DNA from: Roseovarius sp. MMSF_3359
GTDB taxonomy: Bacteria; Pseudomonadota; Alphaproteobacteria; Rhodobacterales; Rhodobacteraceae
Length of the DNA: 55,724 nucleotides
Assembly: GCF_030733385.1 (NCBI RefSeq)
Contig: NZ_JASHJC010000020.1
Span: 1-55,724 of the forward strand
Direction: 5' to 3'
Part shown: positions 45,360-54,036 of the stretch, in pieces
How positions within the stretch are numbered: the stretch's first letter is position 1
Layout: each line of letters starts with the position of its first letter
The notes under the pieces: generated by a model
What the model saw: only the letters and a program-made list of their open reading frames with translations
Databases searched by the model: none
Told to the model about the DNA's origin: nothing
Made by a program: the position numbers and the translations under genes

Positions 45360-45377
45360 ACCAGCCGGACGGTTGGA

Positions 45378-45399
45378 GGGGCGCATGCGTGTGCGCCCC
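45378..45399. terminator. GC hairpin after the phasin-like gene
   Basis: GGGGCGCA and TGCGCCCC form an 8-bp stem with a six-base loop, 19 bases after the stop codon. There is no T-run, so termination would be weak. Confidence 0.4.
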
Positions 45400-45452
45400 C
45401 GCCGCTCAATCCCGCTTGACACCCAGAGCGCGCAGGGCCAACTCTGCGGCTC

Positions 45453-46901
45453 ATGATTGATCTGCGTCCCGTTGGTTACGTGATCGGCTTGATGGTCACG
45501 GCGCTTGGTCTGGCCATGTTCCTGCCGATGATGGTGGATATCGCCGAAGGCCTCGGCCATTGGCCGGTATTCGCGGAGAGCGGTATTCTGACGGTCCTTG
45601 TTGGCGGCCTGGTGGCGCTGGCGTGCCGCAACGGGGTGCGCGAGGGGTTGACGATCCAGCAGACCTTCCTTCTGACAACCGGCGTCTGGGTGGCCCTGCC
45701 GATCTTCGGCGCGCTGCCTTTTGTTCTGGGCGCGACCGAAGCCCGGCTTGTCGATGCGGTGTTCGAGGCCATGTCTGGCCTGACCACGACCGGTTCCACC
45801 GTCTTTTCCGGCCTCGACAGCATGCCCAAGGGGCTGCTTCTGTGGCGCGGCGTCATGCAATGGCTGGGTGGGATCGGTATCATCGTTGTGGCGATGGTTT
45901 TCCTGCCGGAACTGCGCGTCGGCGGTATGCAGATCTTCCGCAGCGAAGGCTTTGATACCTTTGGTAAAATCCTCCCCCGGGCGACGGAGATTTCGTCGCG
46001 TATATCGGTGATCTACCTCAGCCTGACACTGATCTGCATCCTGTGTTACCTGCTCACCGGCATGGATGCGTTCGACGCCACGGTGCATGCGATGACGACC
46101 GTGGCGACGGGCGGTTTTGCCAATTACGACGCCTCCTTCGGCGCCTTCGGATCCGCCACCGAATATGTGGCTGTTGGCTTCATGATGGTCGCGGCCTTGC
46201 CCTTCGTCCGCTTTGTGCAGATTACCGCGGGGACGGCGCAGCCCCTGCTGACCGACCCGCAGGTGCGTGGTTTTTTTGTGACGACCATTGTCCTTGTAGG
46301 CGTCCTGACGACTTGGCAATTCCTGCAGCAGGAAACGCTGAGCGAGCCGATCTTTCGCAAGGTCTTGTTCAACACCGTCTCGATCCTGACCGGGACGGGG
46401 TACGCGAGTGCGGATTACATGCTTTGGGGCGCCTTTCCGGTGGCGCTGTTGTTCTTTATCGGGTTGATCGGTGGCTGTGCGGGTTCGACCTCCTGTTCGA
46501 TCAAGGTATTCCGCTACCAGCTCCTCTTCGCCTCCATCGGGGCGCAGTTGCGTCGCATCCGGTCGCCAAATGGCATCTTCACACCGCGCTATCAAGGCCG
46601 CACCATCAGCGATGATGTCCTGAACTCGGTGATGTCTTTCTTTGTTTTCTTTGTCGTCACCCTGGGCGTGGTCGCCGTGGTCCTGGGCCTGACCGGGCTC
46701 GATTTTACCACGTCGATTTCCGGCGCGGCCGCGGCGCTTGCCAATATCGGGCCGGGGCTTGGCGATACGATCGGCCCTTCGGGAAATTTCGCCTCACTCA
46801 ACGATACGGCAAAATGGGTCCTGGCCGCCGCGATGCTGATCGGGCGACTGGAATTGCTGGCGGTTTATGCCATTTTTACCGTGGCATTCTGGCGCGCCTG
46901 A
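45453..46901 (+). CDS. trkH: Trk-type potassium uptake protein TrkH
   Basis: The 482-aa membrane protein has the K+-channel-like repeats of TrkH: VFEAMSGLTTTGSTVFSGLD, then WLGGIGIIVVAMVFLPELRV, TVHAMTTVATGGFANYDASF, NTVSILTGTGYASADYMLW, and AAAALANIGPGLGDTIGPSG. It transports potassium with the regulator TrkA, which is encoded elsewhere. Confidence 0.95.
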   Translation: MIDLRPVGYVIGLMVTALGLAMFLPMMVDIAEGLGHWPVFAESGILTVLVGGLVALACRNGVREGLTIQQTFLLTTGVWVALPIFGALPFVLGATEARLVDAVFEAMSGLTTTGSTVFSGLDSMPKGLLLWRGVMQWLGGIGIIVVAMVFLPELRVGGMQIFRSEGFDTFGKILPRATEISSRISVIYLSLTLICILCYLLTGMDAFDATVHAMTTVATGGFANYDASFGAFGSATEYVAVGFMMVAALPFVRFVQITAGTAQPLLTDPQVRGFFVTTIVLVGVLTTWQFLQQETLSEPIFRKVLFNTVSILTGTGYASADYMLWGAFPVALLFFIGLIGGCAGSTSCSIKVFRYQLLFASIGAQLRRIRSPNGIFTPRYQGRTISDDVLNSVMSFFVFFVVTLGVVAVVLGLTGLDFTTSISGAAAALANIGPGLGDTIGPSGNFASLNDTAKWVLAAAMLIGRLELLAVYAIFTVAFWRA

Positions 46902-47103
46902 TAACTGGTTTGGAGGCGCCGGACCTCAGTCTCAGCCTATCAAATTGCAATGCGTAACAGGCGTGGGGAAAGCACCGCCATGTCATGCGTTAGACGGTGT
47001 CGCCGGCGGTGATAGGTCACCCTGACGGCTTAACACCTTTGAACCCGCTCTGAATGTGGGAGATGGCGCCGAACGCTTGAAGTTCCTTCACGCCCGGTCG
47101 GGA

Positions 47104-47814
47104 TCAGGCGCAATGCGCCAGGACGTTTTCCCGCGTCAGGCAGGTCCGCGCCAACACCTGAAGCGAAGCGTCCGATTGCGTCCGCAATTCCGGGAACACG
47201 TCCTGGATCGCCGTATGCTGCTCATGCAGCAGGGCATCGGCCGCCTTGCGGTTCAGATGAAAACTCTCTGACCAGAGATTGTCGGACAGGATGACCTCAT
47301 GCTGATCGAAAAGCACGTGAACATAGGTCAGGTGATGCGGCACGACGCACATGACACCGGGTTGGCCTACCAAAGCACCGGCTTCGATCAGAACTTCGGT
47401 TTCGCCGGTCATCGAGATGTGCATGCGGTCGGTGGTCAGCACCCGATGGCGTGGCGAGACGATCATGTCACGTTCAGGACGCCCGGGACCGAGCGCATCC
47501 GCGCGGATGAGAACGGGCAGGGAATTCGGCGTGGTCGGGAAACGGGCGCAGGAGACCTGCCTTTTCCCGATCCAGCGAATGGGTTGATAGCCGTGGTCGC
47601 GGGTCAGGATGCGGTCGCCGACCGAAAGCTTTTCAACGGGTAGAAGACCTGCCTGGGTGGCGATGCCTGTTCCCGGGGTGAAACATGTGATGGCGCGAAT
47701 GTCTTCTTCGCTGCACATGTCGTCTTGCTGCCGCAGGTGGTTCAGGCCACGAATTTGACCGGGCCTGTGGTCCTGTAGCGAGCATATCGTGCTCATCTCT
47801 TGCATTACCTGCAT
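47104..47814 (-). CDS. Stand-alone Hint (Hedgehog/intein-like) domain protein
   Basis: The 236-aa protein has AGGA before ATG 47814. After about 40 N-terminal residues comes AITCFTPGTGIATQAGLLPV, then SVGDRILTRDHGYQPIRWIG, MIVSPRHRVLTT and GQPGVMCVVPHHLTYVHVLFD. The Hint region aligns along its length with that of the gene at 22964-24100, but the N-terminal domain of that protein is absent. It is divergently transcribed from an acyl-CoA dehydrogenase across a 230-base region with paired repeats. Whether it self-cleaves is unknown. Confidence 0.82.
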   Translation of the reverse strand: MQVMQEMSTICSLQDHRPGQIRGLNHLRQQDDMCSEEDIRAITCFTPGTGIATQAGLLPVEKLSVGDRILTRDHGYQPIRWIGKRQVSCARFPTTPNSLPVLIRADALGPGRPERDMIVSPRHRVLTTDRMHISMTGETEVLIEAGALVGQPGVMCVVPHHLTYVHVLFDQHEVILSDNLWSESFHLNRKAADALLHEQHTAIQDVFPELRTQSDASLQVLARTCLTRENVLAHCA

Positions 47815-47832
47815 CTACTTGTCCTGTTACTC

Positions 47833-47846
47833 AGTTAACTCAAAAC
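47833..47846. repeat. First copy of the AGYTAACTCAAAAC repeat
   Basis: AGTTAACTCAAAAC lies 19 bases before the Hint gene start. A copy with one mismatch occurs at 48000-48013 before the divergent gene. The placement suggests a shared regulator. Confidence 0.45.
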
Positions 47847-47950
47847 ACATACATGTACAGATGCGCCATCAGCCGATAGGTACCTGTACGTCACATTTGG
47901 TAATATCCGGTTGATTTGTGGCCGCAGTTTGCGTTTTTGGGGGTCAGGTT

Positions 47951-47981
47951 TTGACAATTTGGATAAATTTCAACCTATAGT
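47951..47981 (+). promoter_or_regulatory. Candidate sigma-70 promoter of the acyl-CoA dehydrogenase
   Basis: TTGACA (47951-47956) and TATAGT (47976-47981) are near-consensus hexamers with an 18-19-base spacer, a little long. A start near 47988 would give a 5' leader of about 58 bases that contains the second repeat copy. Confidence 0.45.
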
Positions 47982-47999
47982 CGCCGCTGGCGGGCGTTG

Positions 48000-48013
48000 A
48001 GCTAACTCAAAAC
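48000..48013. repeat. Second copy of the AGYTAACTCAAAAC repeat
   Basis: AGCTAACTCAAAAC differs in one base from 47833-47846 and lies 33 bases before the acyl-CoA dehydrogenase start. Confidence 0.45.
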
Positions 48014-48045
48014 GGTATTGGACCGGCACAAGGGGCAGTTTGGAC

Positions 48046-49275
48046 ATGGATTTTGGAATTCGGCCTGAAATCAAGGACCTGCTGTCGAAGGTGACCGCGA
48101 TGGTCCGTGATGAGATCATGCCGATGGAGGCCGAATACCATGCGGAGATCGGCAAGGGGGATCGCTGGCAATTCACCCCCCGGCAGGCGGAAATCCTTGA
48201 GGGGTTGAAAGCCCGGGCGCGGGAGGCGGGGCTGTGGAATTTCTGGCTGACCGACAGTACGCGGGGCATTGGCCTCACCACGGTCGAATATGCCTATTTC
48301 GCCGAGGAAATGGGCCGCACGCCGATGGGGGCGGAGGTGTTCAACTGCAACGCGCCCGATACCGGCAATATGGAGGTTTTCGAACGCTACGGCACCGGGG
48401 AGATGAAAAGCCGTTGGCTTGAACCGCTCCTCAAGGGCGAGATCCGAAGCGCCTATCTCATGACCGAACCCGGTGTGGCCAGTTCGGACGCCACGAATAT
48501 CGCCATGTCCTGTGTCCGGGATGGCGACCACTACGTGCTCAACGGTGAGAAATGGTGGGCCACCGGGGCGGGGGACCCACGCTGCGCGGTCTATATCGTC
48601 ATGGTGCGCACCGGTGGAGATGAGGCGCCGAAACATCAGCGCCATTCGATGATTATCGTACCGGCGGACAGCGCGGGGATTGAAAAGCTCCGCCCGATGC
48701 AGGTTTATGGCGCGGATGATGCGCCCCACGGGCATATGCATTTTCGGTTCACCGATGTGCGGGTGCCTGTGGAAAACATGTTGCTGGGCGAGGGCCGCGG
48801 GTTCGAAATCGCGCAGGGCCGGTTAGGGCCGGGCCGCATTCACCATTGCATGCGTGCGATCGGGCAGGCCGAAACCGCGCTTGAATTGATGTGCCGCCGG
48901 TCGCTGGAGCGCGAAGCCTTCGGCAAGAAGATCGCCCAGCTTGGCGCCAATTTCGACATCATCGCCGAGGCGCGGATGGATATAGAACAGGCGCGGCTTT
49001 TGTGCCTCAAGGCGGCCTGGATGATGGATCAGGGCGATGCCAAGGCCGCAGCGCCCTGGATCAGTCAGATCAAGGTCGTGGCCCCGCGCGTGGCGCTTCG
49101 GATCATCGACGAGGCCATCCAGATGTTCGGCGCGCAGGGGATCAGCCAGGATGTGCCGCTGGCGGCGATGTGGACCCATGTGCGCACGCTCAGGCTGGCC
49201 GATGGGCCGGATGCGGTGCATCGGCGGCAGGTGGCCCGCGCGGAGTTGCGTGGATACTCGAACGAGAGACTCTGA
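48046..49275 (+). CDS. Acyl-CoA dehydrogenase family protein
   Basis: ATG 48046 with AGGGG upstream gives 409 aa. An in-frame TTG at 48040 is less likely. The three-domain fold is visible: an N-terminal helical part, a middle FAD-binding part (AYLMTEPGVASSDATNIAMS, LNGEKWWATGAGDP), and a C-terminal helical part (RLGPGRIHHCMRAIGQAETA, MFGAQGISQDVPLAAMWTHV, RLADGPDAVHRRQVAR). It oxidises an acyl-CoA at the alpha-beta bond. The chain length is unknown. The ACAD10/11-like tail suggests a branched or hydroxylated substrate, but this is tentative. Confidence 0.9.
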   Translation: MDFGIRPEIKDLLSKVTAMVRDEIMPMEAEYHAEIGKGDRWQFTPRQAEILEGLKARAREAGLWNFWLTDSTRGIGLTTVEYAYFAEEMGRTPMGAEVFNCNAPDTGNMEVFERYGTGEMKSRWLEPLLKGEIRSAYLMTEPGVASSDATNIAMSCVRDGDHYVLNGEKWWATGAGDPRCAVYIVMVRTGGDEAPKHQRHSMIIVPADSAGIEKLRPMQVYGADDAPHGHMHFRFTDVRVPVENMLLGEGRGFEIAQGRLGPGRIHHCMRAIGQAETALELMCRRSLEREAFGKKIAQLGANFDIIAEARMDIEQARLLCLKAAWMMDQGDAKAAAPWISQIKVVAPRVALRIIDEAIQMFGAQGISQDVPLAAMWTHVRTLRLADGPDAVHRRQVARAELRGYSNERL

Positions 49276-49447
49276 CCCCGCGACATCAGCCCGGCCGCCC
49301 CTATGCCAAAGTCATAAACAAATAGTTGATACACCAAAACGGTGCGGCCCCCCTTGCAGCCCTATGGGCGCAACACTAAGACTCCCTTAGGACATGGTTA
49401 GTACATGCTCGTTTAAGATCGAAGAAGACAGCAGCAGGCAGGCGGAT

Positions 49448-50077
49448 ATGAAAGACCCATTTGAGACGTATATGAACACATTGGTGCCGATGGTGGTCGA
49501 ACAGACCAGCCGCGGTGAACGGGCGTATGACATCTTCTCGCGCTTGTTGAAGGAACGGATCATTTTCCTGTCGGGCCCGGTCCATGACGGCATGTCGAGC
49601 CTGATCGTGGCGCAGCTTCTGCACCTCGAAGCGGAAAACCCGTCCAAGGAAATCTCCATGTATATCAACAGCCCAGGCGGCGTCGTGACCTCGGGCCTGT
49701 CGATCTATGACACGATGCAATACATCAAACCCAAGGTCAGCACGCTTGTGATCGGGCAGGCGGCCAGCATGGGCTCGCTTCTGCTGACGGCCGGGGAAAA
49801 GGGCATGCGGTTTTCGCTCCCCAACAGCCGCGTGATGGTGCACCAGCCTTCGGGCGGGTACCAGGGCCAGGCGACGGATATCATGATTCACGCCGAAGAG
49901 ACGCTGAAGCTGAAAAAGCGCCTCAACGAGATCTACGTGAAACATACCGGTCAGACGCTGAAAAAGGTCGAAGAGGCGTTGGAGCGTGATAATTTCATGT
50001 CGCCCGAAGATGCGAAAGCCTGGGGCCTGATCGACGAGATCGTCGAGAACCGCGCCAAGGGCGGAGATGACGAATAA
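49448..50077 (+). CDS. clpP: ATP-dependent Clp protease proteolytic subunit
   Basis: The start at ATG 49448 gives 209 aa. The upstream frame is non-conserved. The catalytic triad is Ser107 ([10 protein letters not shown]), His132 (VMVHQPSGG) and Asp181 ([11 protein letters not shown]). [16 protein letters not shown] and the adaptor-binding hydrophobic residues are typical. It forms a double-ring peptidase with ClpX, encoded 145 bases downstream, and probably with ClpA. Confidence 0.97.
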   Translation: MKDPFETYMNTLVPMVVEQTSRGERAYDIFSRLLKERIIFLSGPVHDGMSSLIVAQLLHLEAENPSKEISMYINSPGGVVTSGLSIYDTMQYIKPKVSTLVIGQAASMGSLLLTAGEKGMRFSLPNSRVMVHQPSGGYQGQATDIMIHAEETLKLKKRLNEIYVKHTGQTLKKVEEALERDNFMSPEDAKAWGLIDEIVENRAKGGDDE

Positions 50078-50222
50078 CGGATCGGTGATCCGGCCCGGCG
50101 CCGGGTTTCGACATTTTGAGATTGTGGACCACCCGTCGCTGTCCTAAGCTGAGGGCGACTGGTGGATAAACCGGCCCGATTATCAGGCCAAATTCTGCGG
50201 CTCGGGCCTCGAAAGGTACGTT

Positions 50223-51488
50223 ATGGCGAATAGTTCCGGCGGTGACAGCAAGAACACCCTCTATTGCAGCTTCTGCGGCAAGAGCCAGCATGAGGTGCGC
50301 AAGCTGATTGCGGGGCCGACGGTTTTCATCTGCGATGAATGTGTCGAGCTTTGCATGGATATCATCCGCGAAGAGACCAAGAGCGCCGGGTTGAAATCAA
50401 GCGAAGGCGTGCCGACCCCGCGCGAGATCTGCGAAGTGCTGGACGATTACGTGATCGGCCAGTCGATGGCCAAACGGGTGTTGAGCGTCGCGGTGCACAA
50501 CCACTACAAACGCCTCAACCATTCCGGCAAGGCGGGCGAGGTCGAACTGCAGAAATCCAACATCCTGCTGATCGGTCCCACCGGCTGCGGCAAGACGCTG
50601 CTGGCGCAGACGCTGGCGCGTATCCTGGATGTGCCCTTTACGATGGCTGATGCCACGACCCTGACCGAGGCGGGGTATGTGGGCGAGGACGTGGAGAACA
50701 TCATCCTCAAGCTCTTGCAGGCCAGTGAATACAATGTCGAACGCGCGCAGCGCGGCATCGTCTATATCGACGAGGTCGACAAGATTACCCGCAAGTCGGA
50801 AAACCCGTCGATCACGCGGGATGTGTCGGGCGAAGGGGTGCAGCAGGCGCTGCTCAAGCTGATGGAAGGCACCGTGGCTGCCGTGCCGCCGCAGGGCGGG
50901 CGCAAGCATCCGCAGCAGGAGTTCCTGCAGGTGGACACGACCAATATCCTCTTCATCTGTGGCGGGGCCTTTGCCGGTCTCGACAAGATCATCGCGCAGC
51001 GTGGCAAGGGCAGCGCCATGGGCTTTGGCGCCGATGTCCGGGACGAAGACGACCGTGGCGTGGGCGAAGTGTTCAAGGATCTGGAGCCGGAAGATTTGCT
51101 GAAATTCGGCCTGATCCCGGAATTTGTCGGGCGTCTGCCGGTCATTGCGACGCTGGAAGATCTCGACGAAGACGCACTGGTCACCATCCTGACGCAACCC
51201 AAGAACGCCCTGGTCAAGCAGTATCAGCGCCTCTTTGAGCTGGAAGATGCGCAGCTGAGCTTTACCGACGACGCGCTGAGCGCCATTGCCAAACGCGCGA
51301 TCCTGCGCAAGACCGGCGCACGGGGCCTGCGCTCGATCCTCGAAGATATCTTGCTCGATACGATGTTCGACCTGCCGGGCATGGAAAACGTGAACGAGGT
51401 CGTCGTCAACGAAGAGGCGGTCAATGCGGATGCCAACCCGCTGATGATCTACTCCGAAGCGACCAAGGAAGAAGCCAGCGCCGGATAA
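50223..51488 (+). CDS. clpX: ATP-dependent Clp protease ATP-binding subunit ClpX
   Basis: This 421-aa AAA+ unfoldase has an N-terminal zinc-binding domain with C15, C18, C37 and C40. Walker A is GPTGCGKT at 118-125. The Walker B region is [10 protein letters not shown], the pore loop lies in [15 protein letters not shown], and the IGF-type loop for ClpP docking lies in [11 protein letters not shown]. It unfolds substrates and feeds them to ClpP. Confidence 0.98.
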   Translation: MANSSGGDSKNTLYCSFCGKSQHEVRKLIAGPTVFICDECVELCMDIIREETKSAGLKSSEGVPTPREICEVLDDYVIGQSMAKRVLSVAVHNHYKRLNHSGKAGEVELQKSNILLIGPTGCGKTLLAQTLARILDVPFTMADATTLTEAGYVGEDVENIILKLLQASEYNVERAQRGIVYIDEVDKITRKSENPSITRDVSGEGVQQALLKLMEGTVAAVPPQGGRKHPQQEFLQVDTTNILFICGGAFAGLDKIIAQRGKGSAMGFGADVRDEDDRGVGEVFKDLEPEDLLKFGLIPEFVGRLPVIATLEDLDEDALVTILTQPKNALVKQYQRLFELEDAQLSFTDDALSAIAKRAILRKTGARGLRSILEDILLDTMFDLPGMENVNEVVVNEEAVNADANPLMIYSEATKEEASAG

Positions 51489-51514
51489 ACCGCGCCGGAG
51501 CAAGAAAATTCAGG

Positions 51515-51542
51515 ATGCCCGCGGATTTCGCGGGCATTTTTT
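51515..51542 (+). terminator. Rho-independent terminator after clpX
   Basis: ATGCCCGCG, a five-base loop and CGCGGGCAT form a 9-bp stem that runs straight into six T. Confidence 0.95.
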
Positions 51543-51728
51543 GTGTCATAACCGGGGGGGTATGCAGAACGGGTTATGCTTCGTAATGAGGTGCCGCCGC
51601 AGCATCGTTTGGCCCGGATTTTGTGACCCAGCCTTTGAAGATGGCCCGGACCATCTGCCGTATAATCCGAAACTAGAGCTATATGCTCTACGTAATTGAT
51701 ATTGCTATTATTTTTGCTGAAATCTGTG

Positions 51729-52043
51729 TCAACGATTGACCGGTTGGGCCCTCGGCATGCGGTCCCCAAGGTCGAAAGGCGACGTGTCACGCCGGCGCCG
51801 ATCAAGAAGCCGCTGAAGATCGCTCTTGGGCGGTTCTTTCTCGGCGCGCACGATTTCCCTGAATGACGTTATGAACCGCCCGAAAAATGTTTCATTGCTT
51901 GCCGGGGTCGCAACGCTCTCGGTCTTTGCGCGCCAGCCCAGATGTGCCTGCTTTGCTTCCGATTGCAGCACGCCGTTTATCCCGGCGGTCAACAGCATCA
52001 ACCCCGCCGCCATGAAAAGCGATATGGTAATTCGGATGATCAT
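51729..52043 (-). CDS. Small membrane-anchored hypothetical protein (104 aa)
   Basis: It has one N-terminal hydrophobic segment (IRITISLFMAAGLMLLTAGI), followed by a polar, basic tail (FITSFREIVRAEKEPPKSDL, then LLDRRRRDTSPFDLGDRMPR). It is possibly an anchored cytoplasmic- or periplasmic-facing protein. No family is recognised. It is divergent from the NDUFA12 gene, with 150 bases between the two starts. Confidence 0.6.
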   Translation of the reverse strand: MIIRITISLFMAAGLMLLTAGINGVLQSEAKQAHLGWRAKTESVATPASNETFFGRFITSFREIVRAEKEPPKSDLQRLLDRRRRDTSPFDLGDRMPRAQPVNR

Positions 52044-52192
52044 GCGGCCCTATCCAGGTTGTTCAACGAAACGACTAACACGCAATTGAGGCAGAATTTG
52101 GCGCGGTCGGAGAACAGCCGAATTGCCACGCTGGCACTGGACCTTTCGGCATATATGGGCCATATCGGAAGGAACGATAGGCGGAGGACCCG

Positions 52193-52576
52193 ATGGGCAT
52201 TCTGAAAACGCTTTTACGTGCTTTCACCTGGTGGGATGGGCAAACCCTGAACACACAACTCTATACCTGGCGCAAGGGCGTCAAGGTTGGCGAGGACGCG
52301 CAGGGCAATCGCTTCTACCGGACGCAGGATGACAAGCGGCGTTGGGTGATCTTCAACGGCGAATGCGAGGCGAGCCGGGTGAGCCCCGATTGGCATGGCT
52401 GGTTGCATCACACCTACAAAGAGCCGCCCTCGGATAATCCACTGCCCCATAAAGCATGGGAAAAAGAGCACGAAGAGAACCTGACCGGTACGGCGCTGGC
52501 CTATGCCCCGGCGGGGTCGATTCGCAAAGGCAAACCGGCGGAACGCCGGGATTACGAGGCGTGGAGCCCGGAGTAG
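52193..52576 (+). CDS. NADH:ubiquinone oxidoreductase accessory subunit NDUFA12
   Basis: The 127-aa homologue of the mitochondrial complex I subunit NDUFA12 (B17.2) has [19 protein letters not shown], the GNRFYRT and [15 protein letters not shown] blocks, and [20 protein letters not shown] with a [15 protein letters not shown] tail. It is found mainly in Alphaproteobacteria and mitochondria. It is encoded away from the nuo operon, as usual, and heads a run with the MlaD-like and DUF2155 genes. Confidence 0.95.
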   Translation: MGILKTLLRAFTWWDGQTLNTQLYTWRKGVKVGEDAQGNRFYRTQDDKRRWVIFNGECEASRVSPDWHGWLHHTYKEPPSDNPLPHKAWEKEHEENLTGTALAYAPAGSIRKGKPAERRDYEAWSPE

Positions 52577-52583
52577 GCAGGCA

Positions 52584-53045
52584 ATGTCTGAAAACACCAC
52601 CGAAGTGATCGTGGGCGGGGCCGTTTTGGCGATCGCCATCGGTTTCCTGGTCTATGCGGGGCAGGCAACGGGCCTGTCGGGCGCCAGTTCCGAATACGAG
52701 ATGAGCGCCAGTTTCCGCAGCGCCGACGGCATCAACGTGGGCACGGATGTGCGGATGGCGGGCGTCAAGATCGGTCGCGTCACCGATATCAAACTTGATC
52801 CGGAAACCTTCCGCGCGGCGACGGTCTTCAGCGTGCAGAACGGGATCGAAATCCCCGATGACAGCGCAGTTGCGATCTCGTCGGAGGGGCTTTTGGGCGG
52901 CAATTACGTCGAACTTCTTCCGGGCGGCTCTCCGTTCTTCCTGGAACCGGGGACCGAAATCGAATTCACGCAAGGCTCGGTCAGTCTGATTTCCCTGCTG
53001 ATGAAATTCGTCGCAGGCGATGGTGACGAGGCGGCCGCGGAATGA
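52584..53045 (+). CDS. mlaD: MlaD-like outer-membrane lipid asymmetry protein
   Basis: The start at ATG 52584 gives 153 aa. An N-terminal transmembrane helix (EVIVGGAVLAIAIGFLVYAG) is followed by an MCE domain (FRSADGINVGTDVRMAGVKI, IPDDSAVAISSEGLLGGNYV, FLEPGTEIEFTQGSVSLISL). MlaD binds phospholipids in the periplasm as part of the MlaFEDB transporter. The other mla genes are not here. Confidence 0.88.
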   Translation: MSENTTEVIVGGAVLAIAIGFLVYAGQATGLSGASSEYEMSASFRSADGINVGTDVRMAGVKIGRVTDIKLDPETFRAATVFSVQNGIEIPDDSAVAISSEGLLGGNYVELLPGGSPFFLEPGTEIEFTQGSVSLISLLMKFVAGDGDEAAAE

Positions 53046-53404
53046 GGGCATGGTGCCTGTCGGCCGCGGCGGTCCTCTTGATGGCCAGCCAAGGTTTCGC
53101 GCAAGAAAATGTCAGAGCCGGGTCGGGCGCAGTCCTGCGCGGGCTCGACAAGGTGGATGGCGACGTGGTGGACATGTCGCTGGCCAATGGCGAAGCCGCC
53201 GAGCTGGGCCGTTTGTCCGTTGAACTCCGCGAATGCCGCTATCCGCCCGGCGCGATCTCGGACGCCTATGCCTATCTGACCGTGCGCGATGCCGAGAGCC
53301 AGAACGCGATTTTCGAGGGCTGGATGCTGGCCTCATCCCCGGCGCTCAATGCGCTGGAACATCCGCGCTATGACGTCTGGGTATTGCGCTGCAAGACCGA
53401 GTGA
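53042..53404 (+). CDS. DUF2155 secreted protein
   Basis: The 120-aa protein has a signal peptide (MRAWCLSAAAVLLMASQGFA). The DUF2155 core includes GAVLRGLDKVDGDVVDMSLA, LSVELRECRYPPGAISDAYA and FEGWMLASSPALNALEHPRY, ending in VWVLRC. Two Cys may form a disulfide. The start overlaps the mlaD stop (ATGA). Its function is unknown. In this order it is frequent in Rhodobacteraceae. Confidence 0.92.
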   Translation: MRAWCLSAAAVLLMASQGFAQENVRAGSGAVLRGLDKVDGDVVDMSLANGEAAELGRLSVELRECRYPPGAISDAYAYLTVRDAESQNAIFEGWMLASSPALNALEHPRYDVWVLRCKTE

Positions 53405-54018
53405 GGCGCGCGGCAAAGCGGCTTTGACAGGATATCGGCGGTCTGCCTGAGCGCCTCTTCCAGCAATCCATGATAGGCCGCACGCGAGATTTCCTGCGCC
53501 CCCAGTGTTTCCAGATGGCTGGTGATGAATTGCGTGTCGAAGAGGGTGAACCCGCAGATCCTCAGATGCGCAACAAGATGCGCCAGCGCAATTTTCGACG
53601 CATCGGAACGGCGTGAAAACATGCTTTCGCCAAAGAACGCGCCCCCTATGGCCACACCATATACCCCGCCCGTCAATTGCCCATCGTGCCGGATTTCGAT
53701 GGAATGCGCGTGGCCCATTTTATGCAGCTCCGCATAAAGCCCGCGGATTTCATCGTTGATCCAGGTTTCTTCACGGTCGGCGCAGGCATCAACGACTCCA
53801 AGGAAATCCGTATTCAGATCAACATCGTAGTCGGGTTTTCGTAGCTTCCGGAGCAGGGATCGAGACAGGTGAAACCCATCGAGCGGCAACACTCCCCGCC
53901 GGCGCGGATCGACCCAGAAAACCTCTGGGTCGTCACGGCTTTCTGCCATCGGGAAGACGCCCCGCGTATAGGCATGCAGCAGGATTTCCGGCGTCAGGAT
54001 GAAATCCGGTTCGCTCAT
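53368..54018 (-). CDS. aat: Leucyl/phenylalanyl-tRNA-protein transferase
   Basis: The 216-aa enzyme of the bacterial N-degron pathway has LLHAYTRGVFPMAESRDDPE, FWVDPRRRGVLPLDGFHLSR, TGGVYGVAIGGAFFGESMFS and LFDTQFITSHLETLGAQEIS. It transfers Leu or Phe to N-terminal Lys/Arg of proteins for ClpS/ClpAP degradation. It converges on the DUF2155 gene with a 37-base overlap. Confidence 0.95.
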   Translation of the reverse strand: MSEPDFILTPEILLHAYTRGVFPMAESRDDPEVFWVDPRRRGVLPLDGFHLSRSLLRKLRKPDYDVDLNTDFLGVVDACADREETWINDEIRGLYAELHKMGHAHSIEIRHDGQLTGGVYGVAIGGAFFGESMFSRRSDASKIALAHLVAHLRICGFTLFDTQFITSHLETLGAQEISRAAYHGLLEEALRQTADILSKPLCRAPHSVLQRNTQTS

Positions 54019-54036
54019 GACCCGCTCAGCGCCGGA

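Noticed and set aside
47886..47910. LuxR-type box in the Hint/acyl-CoA dehydrogenase intergenic region
   Set aside because: ACCTGT is present, but the matching right half reads TTTGGT instead of a CAG-containing arm.
50094..50105. Terminator after clpP
   Set aside because: CCCGGCGCCGGG is a perfect palindrome but has no loop and only three T after it. It is too weak to call, and clpX follows.
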